From MWCR01 sp049325475 (GTDB taxonomy: Bacteria; Patescibacteriota; Patescibacteriia; 2-12-FULL-60-25): a stretch of 64,000 bases of DNA. The notes under the pieces are model-generated. The model saw only the letters and a program-made list of their open reading frames with translations. It was not told the origin of the DNA and searched no databases. Numbering within the stretch: position 1 is the first letter of the stretch; every line of letters starts with the position of its first letter. Both the position numbers and the translations under genes were made by a program. Positions 48,991 to 58,064 of this stretch are shown piece after piece. The DNA is taken from contig JBMOLN010000004.1 of assembly GCA_049325475.1 (NCBI GenBank), forward strand, positions 124,001 through 188,000, written 5' to 3'.

Positions 48991-50856
48991 CAGTACTGCT
49001 TTGATTCGTCTTACCCCCGCTGATACGGCTTCTTCTTTTTTGATTTTAATGCCCCCCAGAGCGCCGGTAGAGATAACATGCGGGCCGCCGCAGATTTCTC
49101 TAGAAAAATATCCCTTGGGATTATTTGGATCTTCCACGGTGTAGACCTTTACTTTATTCCCATATTTTTCGTCAAAGATACCAATGGCACCGGCCTCCTT
49201 GGCCTCAGCGACCGTCATTTCTTGCATGGTGACAGGTAAATCCCTGCCAATAATGTCGTTGACGATTTCTTCCACCTGAATTTTTTGTTCATCGGTCATT
49301 TTTTGATCGTGGACAAAATCAAAGCGCAAGCGCTCGGCCGTGATGTTAGAACCCCGCTGAGCGACATGATCTCCGAGGACTTGGCGCAAAGCTTGATGTA
49401 AAAGATGGGTAGCTGTATGGAGTTTGGTGGTTTCTTCGGACTGATCCTGCAGTCCGCCTTTAAAAACGCCGGCTGATGCGGTTCGCGAAAGCTCCTGATG
49501 TTTGGTAAATTCTTTGTCAAAAGCCACGCGGTCAATGGATCCGCCGCGTTCGGCGACGAGCTCTTCCGTTAATTCGATGGGAAAGCCATAAGTTGAATAC
49601 AGCAAAAAAGCCTGTTCGCCGGTCAGTGAAGCTGACTCGCCGATCATGCGTTCAAATTCTTTGAGGCCTTTTTCCAGTGTCAGGCTGAATTTTTCTTCTT
49701 CCTTAGTGACTTCGTTGATAATGCGCTCTGCATTGGTAATAAGTTCAGGATAAGCCTCGCCGTAAACATTGATGACTTCTTGGCAGACGGTTGGAGCTAT
49801 AGCGACTGATATGCCGAGTCTGCGGGCCTCACGAGAAGCGCGGCGCAACAGCCTGCGGACTATGTAGCCTTGGCCGATATTGGACGGGGCTACGCCGTTT
49901 TGATCGCCGATGACGAAGGTTACGGCGCGCAAGTGATCCATAATGATGCGCAATGAGCGGTCAATCTTCCTATCCGCGCCGTAGCGGACATCGTATATTT
50001 GATTAAAAGCGTCAAACATCCGTTTATAAGCGTCGGTGTCGTAATTTGTTTCCACTCCCTGTAAAACCGCGGCCATGCGCTCCAAGCCCATGCCCGTGTC
50101 CACATTCTTTTGCGCGAGCGGAACATAAGAGCCATCTTCCTGCTTATTATATTGCATAAACACATCATTCCAGACTTCAACAAACCGCCCGCAATCACAA
50201 TTGGGATGGCAAACCGGGCCGTATGACGGATCATGCGACTTGCCGGTATCGTAGAACATTTCCGTATCCGGGCCGCAAGGACCGGTTATTCCGGCCGGAC
50301 CCCACCAATTCTTGGCTTTGGGGTATGCATAGATACGCGGACCCGCGGAACCGGAAGCGGGTTCGTCTTTGCCGGCTTCGCCGATTTCCGCCTGAATGCC
50401 GTGGACGGCAAACAGTGATTGCCAAATATTGGCGGATTCATCGTCGCGCGGAGCATCAGCGTCACCCGCAAAGACCGTGACATAGAGTTTTTTGGGATCA
50501 ATACCGCAAAATTCTTCTTTGGTTAAAAACTCATATGACCAGCCGATTGTTTCTTCTTTAAAGTAATCTCCCAGCGACCAGTTGCCGAGCATCTCAAAAA
50601 ACGTACCGTGTGTTGCATCGCCGACTTCGTCGATATCGTCCGTGCGCAAGCATTTTTGAGCGTCAGCCAGCCTTTTTCCTTCAGGATGGGTCTGGCCCAA
50701 AAGATAAGGCACCAGAGGCTGCATGCCCGCCGTTGTAAACAAGACGGTCGGATCGTTTTCCGGAATCAAAGACGCCGAGGGCAATATTGCATGCCCGCGT
50801 TCTTTATAAAAATCCAAAAATAATTGACGAATTTCATCGGTTGTTCGGTTTTTCAT
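48985..50856 (-). CDS. alaS: Alanyl-tRNA synthetase, short form
   Basis: 623 residues versus about 875. Class II core: SLIPENDPTVLFTTAGMQPLVPYLLG (motif 1), FFEMLGNWSLGDYFKEE (motif 2) and GMGLERMAAVLQG (motif 3). The editing domain zinc ligands HTATHLLHQAL and CGGPHV are present. The C-terminal oligomerisation/C-Ala region is missing, as in some short AlaRS. It attaches alanine to tRNA-Ala and clears Ser-tRNA-Ala. Confidence 0.95.
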   Translation of the reverse strand: MKNRTTDEIRQLFLDFYKERGHAILPSASLIPENDPTVLFTTAGMQPLVPYLLGQTHPEGKRLADAQKCLRTDDIDEVGDATHGTFFEMLGNWSLGDYFKEETIGWSYEFLTKEEFCGIDPKKLYVTVFAGDADAPRDDESANIWQSLFAVHGIQAEIGEAGKDEPASGSAGPRIYAYPKAKNWWGPAGITGPCGPDTEMFYDTGKSHDPSYGPVCHPNCDCGRFVEVWNDVFMQYNKQEDGSYVPLAQKNVDTGMGLERMAAVLQGVETNYDTDAYKRMFDAFNQIYDVRYGADRKIDRSLRIIMDHLRAVTFVIGDQNGVAPSNIGQGYIVRRLLRRASREARRLGISVAIAPTVCQEVINVYGEAYPELITNAERIINEVTKEEEKFSLTLEKGLKEFERMIGESASLTGEQAFLLYSTYGFPIELTEELVAERGGSIDRVAFDKEFTKHQELSRTASAGVFKGGLQDQSEETTKLHTATHLLHQALRQVLGDHVAQRGSNITAERLRFDFVHDQKMTDEQKIQVEEIVNDIIGRDLPVTMQEMTVAEAKEAGAIGIFDEKYGNKVKVYTVEDPNNPKGYFSREICGGPHVISTGALGGIKIKKEEAVSAGVRRIKAVLG

Positions 50857-50894
50857 AATGAAGACACTATAAACTAAGCTTTCGATAAACTCAA

Positions 50895-50998
50895 GACGTT
50901 AGCAAGTGTTCCAGTTGACCAGTTTTCCAGAGATAATGCCATGATCACCGTTTAACAGACGCGCTGGAGCACCGGTAAACAGAAGGACTGGTAAACTT
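50895..50998 (+). repeat. Palindromic intergenic element, copy P5
   Basis: GACGTTAGCAAGTGTTCCAG...CGTTTAACAG...CTGGAGCACCGG; more diverged than the others. Confidence 0.6.
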
Positions 50999-51004
50999 AG
51001 TTTA

Positions 51005-51814
51005 TCAGTCTATTTCCCCCACCACCTTTTCAGTCGCGCGATCCACAAGCTTGACCGCGTCGGCGGAATCTTGTTCGCTTAATTTAAGCGCGCGGTAAAT
51101 GAGCTCGGCCTGATTGGCAAAGACCTTGAGCACACTGGGATCAAACCCGTCTTCCGGTGCCGCGTCGGTTTTAATAATCAAAAAAGCTTTTCTTTGTCCG
51201 TTCATGCGGTCGGATGGTATAACCACATAACCATGCTCCTCATTTTGTAAAAATGCAAAAGAGGGCCTCTCTTGGTGCAATCTAACCAGTTCTTTATTGG
51301 AAACATGGAACGGGGTCTGCGGATCATTATCATGCTTATGCGTGAATTCACTTTCCGTTCTGAACTTCTCCAGATGCACAAACCTTAGCAGTGCAGGACG
51401 GCCAGCCATGCTTCCCGACGCGGTGACGACCAGTGAGTGCAAAAGATCTTTGCTTAATTGAGTTTGATCGGATATCGAGATGCTCGTATCGTTAGATAAT
51501 TTTTTAATGATTTCCATCTTGCGGTTCAATGTTCCTATATATTGATAAGATGAAACAAGCTCTTTTTTGGCTTTTTCCCAGGACTTTAAAATTTGATCGT
51601 GTTCTTTTTCCTGCCTTTCCATCATTCTTTCATAAAGCATGAAGATGGTTATGCCGGTTATGCCGAATAAAAAAATAAGGCTTTCTTCAATATACCTTTC
51701 ATCAATTCCAAAGTAATTGGTTTTAACCAGGGACGGAGAGAATACAGCCAAAGCAAACAGCAATAAATAAACTATGGAAATCCACTGGAATTTTGCCGAG
51801 CGTTCTTCTGTCAT
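51005..51814 (-). CDS. Two-helix membrane protein with coiled coil and GAF-like domain
   Basis: 269 residues. Helices at about 11-31 and 42-60, then a charged coiled coil (ERMMERQEKEHDQILKSWEKAKKELV), then a beta/alpha domain of about 130 residues with GAF-like pattern (LLHSLVVTASGSMAGRPALLRFVHLEKF, FLIIKTDAAPEDGFDPSVLKVFANQAELIYRAL). No kinase or cyclase domain is attached. A membrane sensor or regulator is the best guess. Confidence 0.6.
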   Translation of the reverse strand: MTEERSAKFQWISIVYLLLFALAVFSPSLVKTNYFGIDERYIEESLIFLFGITGITIFMLYERMMERQEKEHDQILKSWEKAKKELVSSYQYIGTLNRKMEIIKKLSNDTSISISDQTQLSKDLLHSLVVTASGSMAGRPALLRFVHLEKFRTESEFTHKHDNDPQTPFHVSNKELVRLHQERPSFAFLQNEEHGYVVIPSDRMNGQRKAFLIIKTDAAPEDGFDPSVLKVFANQAELIYRALKLSEQDSADAVKLVDRATEKVVGEID

Positions 51815-51836
51815 ATTTTTATTTCCGCTTATACTA

Positions 51837-53018
51837 TCACATTTGGAGAGTTTGGCGAATCACACCTCCGCCCAAGCACTCTTTTCCCTTATAAATGACC
51901 GCCGACTGCCCTATCGCGGCTGCGCTGACAGGTTTTTTAAATTCAAGTCGGACGGTTTTGGAGCCTTTTATTGTGGATACTTTGGCAGGCAAAGATTTTT
52001 GCCGGTAACGTATTTGCACTTGAGCAGTAAAAGACTTTTGCGGAGCTTGGCTGGAAATCCAATGCAGATCATCCAAAATAATAATTTTACTTTTCATTAA
52101 AGGATGGTTTTCGCCGGGAGCGACAATCAGTTCGTTGGTTTTGGGATTTTTTTGCGCCACATACCAAGGATGCTTATCGGCAACGGCGATTTTTTGGCGC
52201 TGGCCGATTGTATAGTTATGCAGACCCTGATGACGGCCGATGATGTTTCCCTCGGGCGTGACAATATTGCCGGGCTTGCTTTTTATTTTATCGCCCAAAA
52301 ACTTGGAAAAGTTGACTTTGCCGATAAAGCAGATGCCTTGGCTGTCCGGCTTTTCAGCGACAGGCAGATGGAATTTTTTAGCCAGATTACGAATTTCGGT
52401 TTTGCGATATCGGCCAATCGGCAAAAGCGTGCGTCGTAAAACCTGTTGCGGCACGCGATACAGAAAGTAACTTTGATCTTTGTCCGGATCAAGTCCGCGT
52501 AATAAACGTATTTCGTATTTCGCCTGTGCCCCGGAGCTCGCGGAACGTAGGAGTATATTTCGTATTACGCTTAGGTTGCTGTTGGCGCTAATAGAACTCT
52601 TTGCAGTTTGCAGTTTGCAGTTTTCAGTTTTGAGCGAGGCGTAGTGCCCCGTGGCCATATAATCAAATCCCAGTTCCTTGGCTTTATCGAAAAAAAGTCC
52701 GAATTTGATGTATTCATTGCAAAGCACATCCGGATTGGGCGTCTCCCCTTTGGCATAGCCGCGATAGAGCTCGGCGACTATTTTGGCGCGGTATTGTTTT
52801 TCAAAATCAAATGTCAGCAAAGGAATATCCAGAGCGGCAGCGACGCGGATGGCATCGCGGCGCTCGGCGCGCCAAGAGCAGACGCCGCTAAGCGGATCTT
52901 TTGAGTCCGACCAGTTTTTTATAAAACCTCCGGTGACTTCATAGCCGGCCCGCAATAACAAAGCGGCGGCGACCGATGAGTCCACGCCTCCGCTCATGGC
53001 GACTAAAACTTTTGGCAT
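51837..53018 (-). CDS. mnmA: tRNA 2-thiouridylase MnmA with in-frame insertion
   Basis: 393 residues. PP-loop SGGVDSSVAA at 9-18; NPDVLCNEYIKFG with the first catalytic cysteine; ATGHYA; DKDQSYFLYRV; QGICFIG with the second cysteine; IGQRQKI near the C-terminal domain. MnmA thiolates U34 of tRNA-Lys, Glu and Gln; a tRNA-Lys(TTT) is in this window. Between HYASL and the YEIRLLRG strand about 35 residues are encoded by a repeat (52506-52636) and do not belong to the family. Confidence 0.92.
   Translation of the reverse strand: MPKVLVAMSGGVDSSVAAALLLRAGYEVTGGFIKNWSDSKDPLSGVCSWRAERRDAIRVAAALDIPLLTFDFEKQYRAKIVAELYRGYAKGETPNPDVLCNEYIKFGLFFDKAKELGFDYMATGHYASLKTENCKLQTAKSSISANSNLSVIRNILLRSASSGAQAKYEIRLLRGLDPDKDQSYFLYRVPQQVLRRTLLPIGRYRKTEIRNLAKKFHLPVAEKPDSQGICFIGKVNFSKFLGDKIKSKPGNIVTPEGNIIGRHQGLHNYTIGQRQKIAVADKHPWYVAQKNPKTNELIVAPGENHPLMKSKIIILDDLHWISSQAPQKSFTAQVQIRYRQKSLPAKVSTIKGSKTVRLEFKKPVSAAAIGQSAVIYKGKECLGGGVIRQTLQM
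52506..52636 (-). repeat. In-frame syllabic insertion in mnmA
   Basis: AAACTGCAAACTGCAAA at one end and several CGTATTTCGTATT units at the other, with unique sequence between. It encodes the stretch from LKTENCKLQTAK to QAKYEI. Confidence 0.75.
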
Positions 53019-53024
53019 AACTAT

Positions 53025-53076
53025 TTAGCTGTTAGCCAGTAGCCTTTAGCTGTTAGTAAGCTATCAGCCATCAGCT
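53025..53076. repeat. Syllabic TAGCTGTTAGC repeat
   Basis: It covers the end of the J-domain gene (PADG, stop at 53064). Confidence 0.7.
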
Positions 53077-54383
53077 GGCTCTGTTTTCCCCAAATTCTTT
53101 AAAAACATGAAAGCTTCGTTGATTTTTTTCATGATGGCTTCTTGACGATCTTTGTCGGGTTGATTGGCAAAAAGATCGGGGTGATACTTTCTGACCAGCT
53201 TTTTATAAGCTTGCTTGATACTAGCAGGATCAGCGCCCGCGTCAAGACCCAGGATATTTAGCGCCCAGTCGGGATCGGTAATTGGATTTTCCAGCATTTC
53301 TTGGTTTGCGAACGATTCACCATCTTTGAGTCTGACCGCGCGGCGGTATTTTTCTTGAATTTGTTGATAAAGATTCCGAACGGCTTGGCTGGCGGATTTG
53401 AGCTTTTCCAGCGAATCGAGCTTGGATTTGACTGCGTCGAGTCTGACATTGACCGCCTCCCCCGCTCCGGCATTCAGATCGGAGATGATATCGTCGAGCC
53501 GCGCCTGCAAACTTAAAAGTTCTTTCGGCGCCGTGTACGATAATTCCTGCCTTTCCAAAATATTTTGGATGATGGCGGAGCGATTTTCGGATCTGTCTTT
53601 GATTTCCGAATCCGACATATTGCCCACGATTTGCTGCATTTTTTCCGCTTCAGCCTTCATCTTTTCCAATCTTTGCAGACCATAATCATGTTCCGGTTCC
53701 GCGCCGAATGATATGGATTGATCCAGCGGCCGGTAGTAATGCCATGATAAGGATTCTATATCGCGCCATAAATCTTTTTCTTGTTTTTCAAATTTATACA
53801 ACCACGGTTCGCGGCGGTATTCATCGGCTTTCTGCTTGATTTGATCGACTTCTGCCAGTAATTCGGCGCGGTCTTCGGGTTTGAGCTTGTAGGACCTGAT
53901 GTGCATGTAGGCCGATTCAAAATCCTCCTCCATGCGGTCTTCACTGCGATCGCCGAAATGTCCGCCTTTATCGGGAAATTCTGCGCTGTAGGATTGATTT
54001 TGACCGTACATCCTAACACTTGATTCCAAGAATGGGATAAAGTGGCGCAGTATTTTTTGATCCAAAGAATCGGCCATTTGCTTAATACGAGCTTTTTCTT
54101 CCGGGTCTTTGATTTTATCTCCATGATCGATCCAAGCATAGGCGATTTCGTCCCAAAGATCTTGCGGATTCATCACGCGACGCTCATCATACTCGGCGCC
54201 GTAATCAAAGAGTCCCGGATCCCGCAATTCGGCGTCAATATCATAAAGATGTCGCTTCATGCGTTCGACGTTTTCCAGATCTTCACTGATTTCAGCGCTG
54301 GTTGGATTGTGCTCCTCGGATTCCACGTCCATTTGCCGGGCAAATGGATTGCGCCGGTCAAGTCGATCGAATTTAGATTTCAT
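53064..54383 (-). CDS. Long helical protein with C-terminal J domain
   Basis: 439 residues. Residues 1-350 are charged, mostly helical/coiled-coil, without a known domain. Residues 368-430 are a J domain with NILGLDAGADPASIKQAYKKLVRKYHPDLFANQ, HPD motif intact, so it should stimulate a DnaK-type Hsp70. The J domain is at the C-terminus, unlike DnaJ. The N-terminal part probably recruits a specific client or scaffold. Confidence 0.75.
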   Translation of the reverse strand: MKSKFDRLDRRNPFARQMDVESEEHNPTSAEISEDLENVERMKRHLYDIDAELRDPGLFDYGAEYDERRVMNPQDLWDEIAYAWIDHGDKIKDPEEKARIKQMADSLDQKILRHFIPFLESSVRMYGQNQSYSAEFPDKGGHFGDRSEDRMEEDFESAYMHIRSYKLKPEDRAELLAEVDQIKQKADEYRREPWLYKFEKQEKDLWRDIESLSWHYYRPLDQSISFGAEPEHDYGLQRLEKMKAEAEKMQQIVGNMSDSEIKDRSENRSAIIQNILERQELSYTAPKELLSLQARLDDIISDLNAGAGEAVNVRLDAVKSKLDSLEKLKSASQAVRNLYQQIQEKYRRAVRLKDGESFANQEMLENPITDPDWALNILGLDAGADPASIKQAYKKLVRKYHPDLFANQPDKDRQEAIMKKINEAFMFLKNLGKTEPADG

Positions 54384-54465
54384 GGAGTTATTATAACATG
54401 TAAAGCACAGACCTCAATCCTTAACCCTTAAAGCTGTCTGTATAGATTCCGGGTTTAAGGTTTAG

Positions 54466-54496
54466 GGTTTAGCTAAAAGCTTTTAGCTTGCAGCTG
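54466..54496. repeat. Syllabic TTAGCTAAAAGC repeat
   Basis: It runs through the stop of rlmN (54483); the last residues QLSAAS are partly repeat-encoded. Confidence 0.55.
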
Positions 54497-55493
54497 AAAG
54501 TTGCCCGCAGGCGGCGTTGATTTCTTCTCCGTAAGAAATTCGGTGAGTGACGGAAATGCCGCGGCGTTTGAGCTGGTTTTGAAAATGACGGCGGCGGGAT
54601 TCATTGGAGGCTTTAAAAGCTCCGGTTTGATGGTATTTGATGAGATTTACATGAGCCAGACCGCGGAATTCCATGAGAAGATCGGCGAGCTCATCCGCGT
54701 GATCCAAACTATCGTTGACGCCATCAAGCATTACATATTCAAACATAATTTTGCGATGAGTGGCATCAGCGTAGACCTTTAGCGTGTTCATTAATTTTTT
54801 CAAAGGATAGGCTTTGGACACGGGCATGATGCGGTCACGCAAGACTTGGTTGGGCGCATGCAAAGAAATTGCAAGATTTACCTGGGGGCATTCTTTCATT
54901 AAACGATTAATGCCCGGAATGATTCCACAGGTGGAGATGGAGATGTGGCGCGCGCCCAGACCGATGGCTTCGGGATCCATGATAATGTTCAGTGCTTTAA
55001 AAACCTCGTCAGGATTGTTAAACGGCTCACCCATGCCCATGAAGACAATATTCGTGACCTTTGCGCTTTGGGCGGACAATATGCGCGCCGCTTGGATTAT
55101 TTGATCCACGATTTCTTGAGCTGTTAGATTGCGCGTATAACCCATCTTACCGGTTGCACAAAAAAGACAGCCCATGGCACAGCCTACTTGTGATGAAATG
55201 CAGACCGTATTGCGGCCATCGTGATGGCGCATAATTACGGTTTCAATATGATGACTGTCGTGTGTTTTAAGGAGCATTTTGACGCTGGGCGGATCTTGAG
55301 TCTCGAGTGTTTTGACCAATTTTAAAGAAGACCACGGCTGATCGATCATGGCATCGCGTAAATCCTTGGGCCAGGTGGAGATTTCACTCCAATCGGATTT
55401 TAAATCTTTATAATAACAACGAAGCGCCTGTTTAAGGCGAAATTGCGGTTGTTTTAATTCTTTGAGTTTTTGCGCCACTTCAGCGATGTTCAT
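54483..55493 (-). CDS. rlmN: 23S rRNA (adenine-2503-C2)-methyltransferase RlmN
   Basis: 336 residues. Radical-SAM C-x3-C-x2-C at C105, C109, C112 (CAMGCLFCATG), GMGEPFNN, and GLARHISISTCG-like and FEYVMLDGVNDS segments; the C-terminal cysteine of RlmN is present in NAACGQ. It methylates A2503 of 23S rRNA and A37 of some tRNAs. Confidence 0.96.
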   Translation of the reverse strand: MNIAEVAQKLKELKQPQFRLKQALRCYYKDLKSDWSEISTWPKDLRDAMIDQPWSSLKLVKTLETQDPPSVKMLLKTHDSHHIETVIMRHHDGRNTVCISSQVGCAMGCLFCATGKMGYTRNLTAQEIVDQIIQAARILSAQSAKVTNIVFMGMGEPFNNPDEVFKALNIIMDPEAIGLGARHISISTCGIIPGINRLMKECPQVNLAISLHAPNQVLRDRIMPVSKAYPLKKLMNTLKVYADATHRKIMFEYVMLDGVNDSLDHADELADLLMEFRGLAHVNLIKYHQTGAFKASNESRRRHFQNQLKRRGISVTHRISYGEEINAACGQLSAAS

Positions 55494-55552
55494 ATGCGGA
55501 ATTACTGTAGCATAGCTGATTTTGGTCTATTTGGCAACAGTGCCGGCTCGCG

Positions 55553-55620
55553 TCACGTTAACACGTGGTCCTGTTAATCAACAATCCTGTATACGGTTCA
55601 ACCGGAACACAGGAGCACTA
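55553..55620 (+). repeat. Palindromic intergenic element, copy P6
   Basis: CACGTTAACACGTGGTCCTG...TATACGGTTCAACCGGAACACAGG; the middle is shorter. Confidence 0.7.
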
Positions 55621-55622
55621 AA

Positions 55623-55740
55623 AATCAGTCGCTAGACACTAAATGCTAGCACGAATCACGCCCTGCACCGTACGGTGTCAGGGCACGTAGTACTTAGTAC
55701 TTAGCACTCTAGATGCTAGTCGCTAGTCGCTAGTCGCTCA
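55623..55740. repeat. Syllabic CTAGTCGCTAGTCG repeats
   Basis: Three exact GCTAGTCGCTAGTCGC steps end in the stop codon of the dacA-like gene (55730), whose last residues MSD are repeat-encoded. Confidence 0.75.
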
Positions 55741-57118
55741 TTGCCTGAGCGATGACATACGAATTCCCTGAGGTGACCAGCCAGCCTTTAGTGTATTGAT
55801 CCAAAAGAAATTTTGGCGCTTCATGGATATCGTTCCAGCTAAAGCCGAGCGATTCAAAGACTTCGCCCGAGACTATGGGATGTAAACTGCCGGAGTAAAC
55901 GACATAGACCGCGGGTTCTCCTTTGTATTTCAACAGAGCTCCGTCGTCGAAGGTGTATGGACGGACATGGGGCATGCTCTCGGCGACAGAAGTTGAGACG
56001 GTTTGGATGGGAGTGCCCCGGAAATACAAATCCAAAAAGACTCCGTCGAGCAAGATGTATTTTTTATTATTCCATAGATACCAGACAGCCGGAGATTCCG
56101 CGGTTTTGATCAATGTACCGTTGGGGAAATCCGGTTTGATATCTTCCATACCCAAAACCTGCGGTGACGGGACTGCGGGTTCAGCAGGAGATGCGGTTTG
56201 CGGAGCGATGACCGGAAGAGCGGAGGCTTGCGCCGCATCCCAGGTATATGACGACCAAGTCCATTTGGCCAGCTTTTCAGCATGAGCAAAAAGATCGGCG
56301 CGGCTCGGGGCGCCAAGCACCACAATCATAAGTTCACGGTCCGCGCCATCCCTGTTTGGCCTGACGCGGTAGACTAGGTTATGCAGAGATTCGTACAAAA
56401 AACCGGTCTTGCCGCCCGTGACATATAAACCGTTATCGGGTTTCAGTAATAAATCATTTGTGTTTTTTATAATTTTTTCTTCGCCTGTATTGCGGATTGT
56501 GAATTTATATTCAGAAGTTGAAGCCGGTTTTTGAATACGTTCGCGGTTAAAGGCCGCAGTCGCGATTTTCAGCAAGTCGGTTGCTGTAATGGTATTGCCG
56601 ACATCCATGCCGGAAGGATCGGTAAAAATCGAATCATTACAGCCCAGACTGCGGGCTTTGGCATTCATTGCTTGGACAAAGCCCGCAAGGCCCAGACCGC
56701 TTAGGCGGGCAAATGCAGTGGCCGCATTGTTGGCACTGCCCGTGATACTGGAGTACATCAAGTCTTCGATGCTCATGGTTGAGCCATCGTCGACTCTTAA
56801 GCGGCCGCCGCCGACCTCATCGATTTCTTTGATGGCAACAATAGCATCCCAGGCCGGCTGGGTATCCATAAAAACAAGCGCTCCGACAAGTTTTGTAAGG
56901 CTGGCAGCCGTCCATTTGCGGTCTTTCTGATACTCAAAAAGTATTTTTTTGGTGTTTACATCCATCACGACCGCCGCTTGAAAATCTTTATCCGGAGTAA
57001 ATACATAATCAGCTGAAGATGCACGGGCCGGTAAATCAAAAGCCTGCGCATATTGCGATGTGCCGAAAATTCCGACTAAAACCGCGCATAGAGCGCAAAT
57101 TGACCAAGAATGCTTCAT
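55730..57118 (-). CDS. D-alanyl-D-alanine carboxypeptidase-like protein with C-terminal surface repeats
   Basis: 462 residues. Signal peptide of about 26 residues. Low-molecular-mass PBP motifs are complete: S73-L-T-K76, S128-A-N130, K237-T-G239, so it should cleave the terminal D-Ala of peptidoglycan stems. Residues 335-455 hold NGTLIK...VWYLWNNKKYILLDGVFLDLYF and GALLKY...SGEVFESLGF repeats, matching those in the protein at 31417-32895. They probably anchor the enzyme to the wall or a surface polymer. Confidence 0.88.
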   Translation of the reverse strand: MKHSWSICALCAVLVGIFGTSQYAQAFDLPARASSADYVFTPDKDFQAAVVMDVNTKKILFEYQKDRKWTAASLTKLVGALVFMDTQPAWDAIVAIKEIDEVGGGRLRVDDGSTMSIEDLMYSSITGSANNAATAFARLSGLGLAGFVQAMNAKARSLGCNDSIFTDPSGMDVGNTITATDLLKIATAAFNRERIQKPASTSEYKFTIRNTGEEKIIKNTNDLLLKPDNGLYVTGGKTGFLYESLHNLVYRVRPNRDGADRELMIVVLGAPSRADLFAHAEKLAKWTWSSYTWDAAQASALPVIAPQTASPAEPAVPSPQVLGMEDIKPDFPNGTLIKTAESPAVWYLWNNKKYILLDGVFLDLYFRGTPIQTVSTSVAESMPHVRPYTFDDGALLKYKGEPAVYVVYSGSLHPIVSGEVFESLGFSWNDIHEAPKFLLDQYTKGWLVTSGNSYVIAQAMSD

Positions 57119-57123
57119 GGATG

Positions 57124-57180
57124 TTTATAGTATACAGATTCAAGACGCTAGATTCAAGACACTAGACGCTAGACTCTAGT
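57124..57180. repeat. Syllabic AGATTCAAGACGCTAGA repeat
   Basis: Four variants of CAAGACACTAGACGCTAGA lead directly into copy P7. Confidence 0.6.
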
Positions 57181-57262
57181 CACGTTAACACGTGGTCCCT
57201 TTGACCCGTTAACCGGATTCGACTCGTGATAACGGTTAAACGGATACACCGGAATACGTTCA
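57181..57262 (+). repeat. Palindromic intergenic element, copy P7
   Basis: CACGTTAACACGTGGTCCC...CGACTCGTGATAACGG...CACCGGAATACG; the closest match to the consensus. Confidence 0.75.
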
Positions 57263-57281
57263 GAATTCGGAGTTCTTGCAG

Positions 57282-57965
57282 TTAAGATGGCGTTGCCTGC
57301 AGCGACTCCCTGATCCAGACAGCCAGCTCGTTCATGAGCTTGGGATCGGAAGTGAAGAGGTGGATGCCATGTCCGGAGTTTTTATATGGTTTAAATACTT
57401 TTCGGTAAGCCGGAGCTCTTTCAATGACGCTTTTAGCGGTATCATAAGCTTCCGGATCGTCGGAATCGGATCCCGCCGCCCAAAGTGCGTGGTGGTACTT
57501 GCAAGCATCCGCTTGCTCTACAGCATCGATACCGCGGTAATTACCCGGCGAGAGCAAGACCGCACCGTTTAATCGCGGCCTTTCTTCCAGCATCCAGATA
57601 GCAATATTAGAGCCTATGGAAGCACCCATAACCATCATGCGATCTTGCGAATATTTTTTTGCTTCCAGCCATTGAACCGCCGATGCGGCATCCACCAAAT
57701 ATCTTTGGTGTTCTTCGTCTGTGAATTTTTTATGATCAAGTTTATTGCCCTCTTTTGTTTCCACGCTCTCACCGTGACCGCGCAGGTCGATCGCGAGCGA
57801 GGCAATGTTGTTTTTTACCAGCTCCTGCTGAAAAGGCGCCCATGATTTGCGGTCATTGGTCATCATGTGCAAAAGAATAACGACACCGATAGTTGTTGGC
57901 GAAGGATACCAATCACCTACTATCTTAACGCCGTCCGGGGTCTTAAAATCTATGATTTCTGGCAT
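57282..57965 (-). CDS. Alpha/beta hydrolase
   Basis: 227 residues from the ATG at 57965; a GTG at 57989 is possible. VVILLHMMTNDRKSW (oxyanion region), SLAIDLRGHGES, the nucleophile elbow GASIGSN and a C-terminal NSGHGIHL histidine give the Ser-Asp-His triad. The usual aspartate lies in the SDSDDPEAYD region. Likely an esterase or dienelactone-hydrolase-like enzyme; substrate unknown. Confidence 0.82.
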   Translation of the reverse strand: MPEIIDFKTPDGVKIVGDWYPSPTTIGVVILLHMMTNDRKSWAPFQQELVKNNIASLAIDLRGHGESVETKEGNKLDHKKFTDEEHQRYLVDAASAVQWLEAKKYSQDRMMVMGASIGSNIAIWMLEERPRLNGAVLLSPGNYRGIDAVEQADACKYHHALWAAGSDSDDPEAYDTAKSVIERAPAYRKVFKPYKNSGHGIHLFTSDPKLMNELAVWIRESLQATPS

Positions 57966-58064
57966 AACTTTACGTTCGCTTTCGCTCACTTAATTAATAA
58001 TTAAGAATTATGGAATCGCTCAAGCGGTACAATTAAACTGATCATTAACGTTGTACGAGGTACC

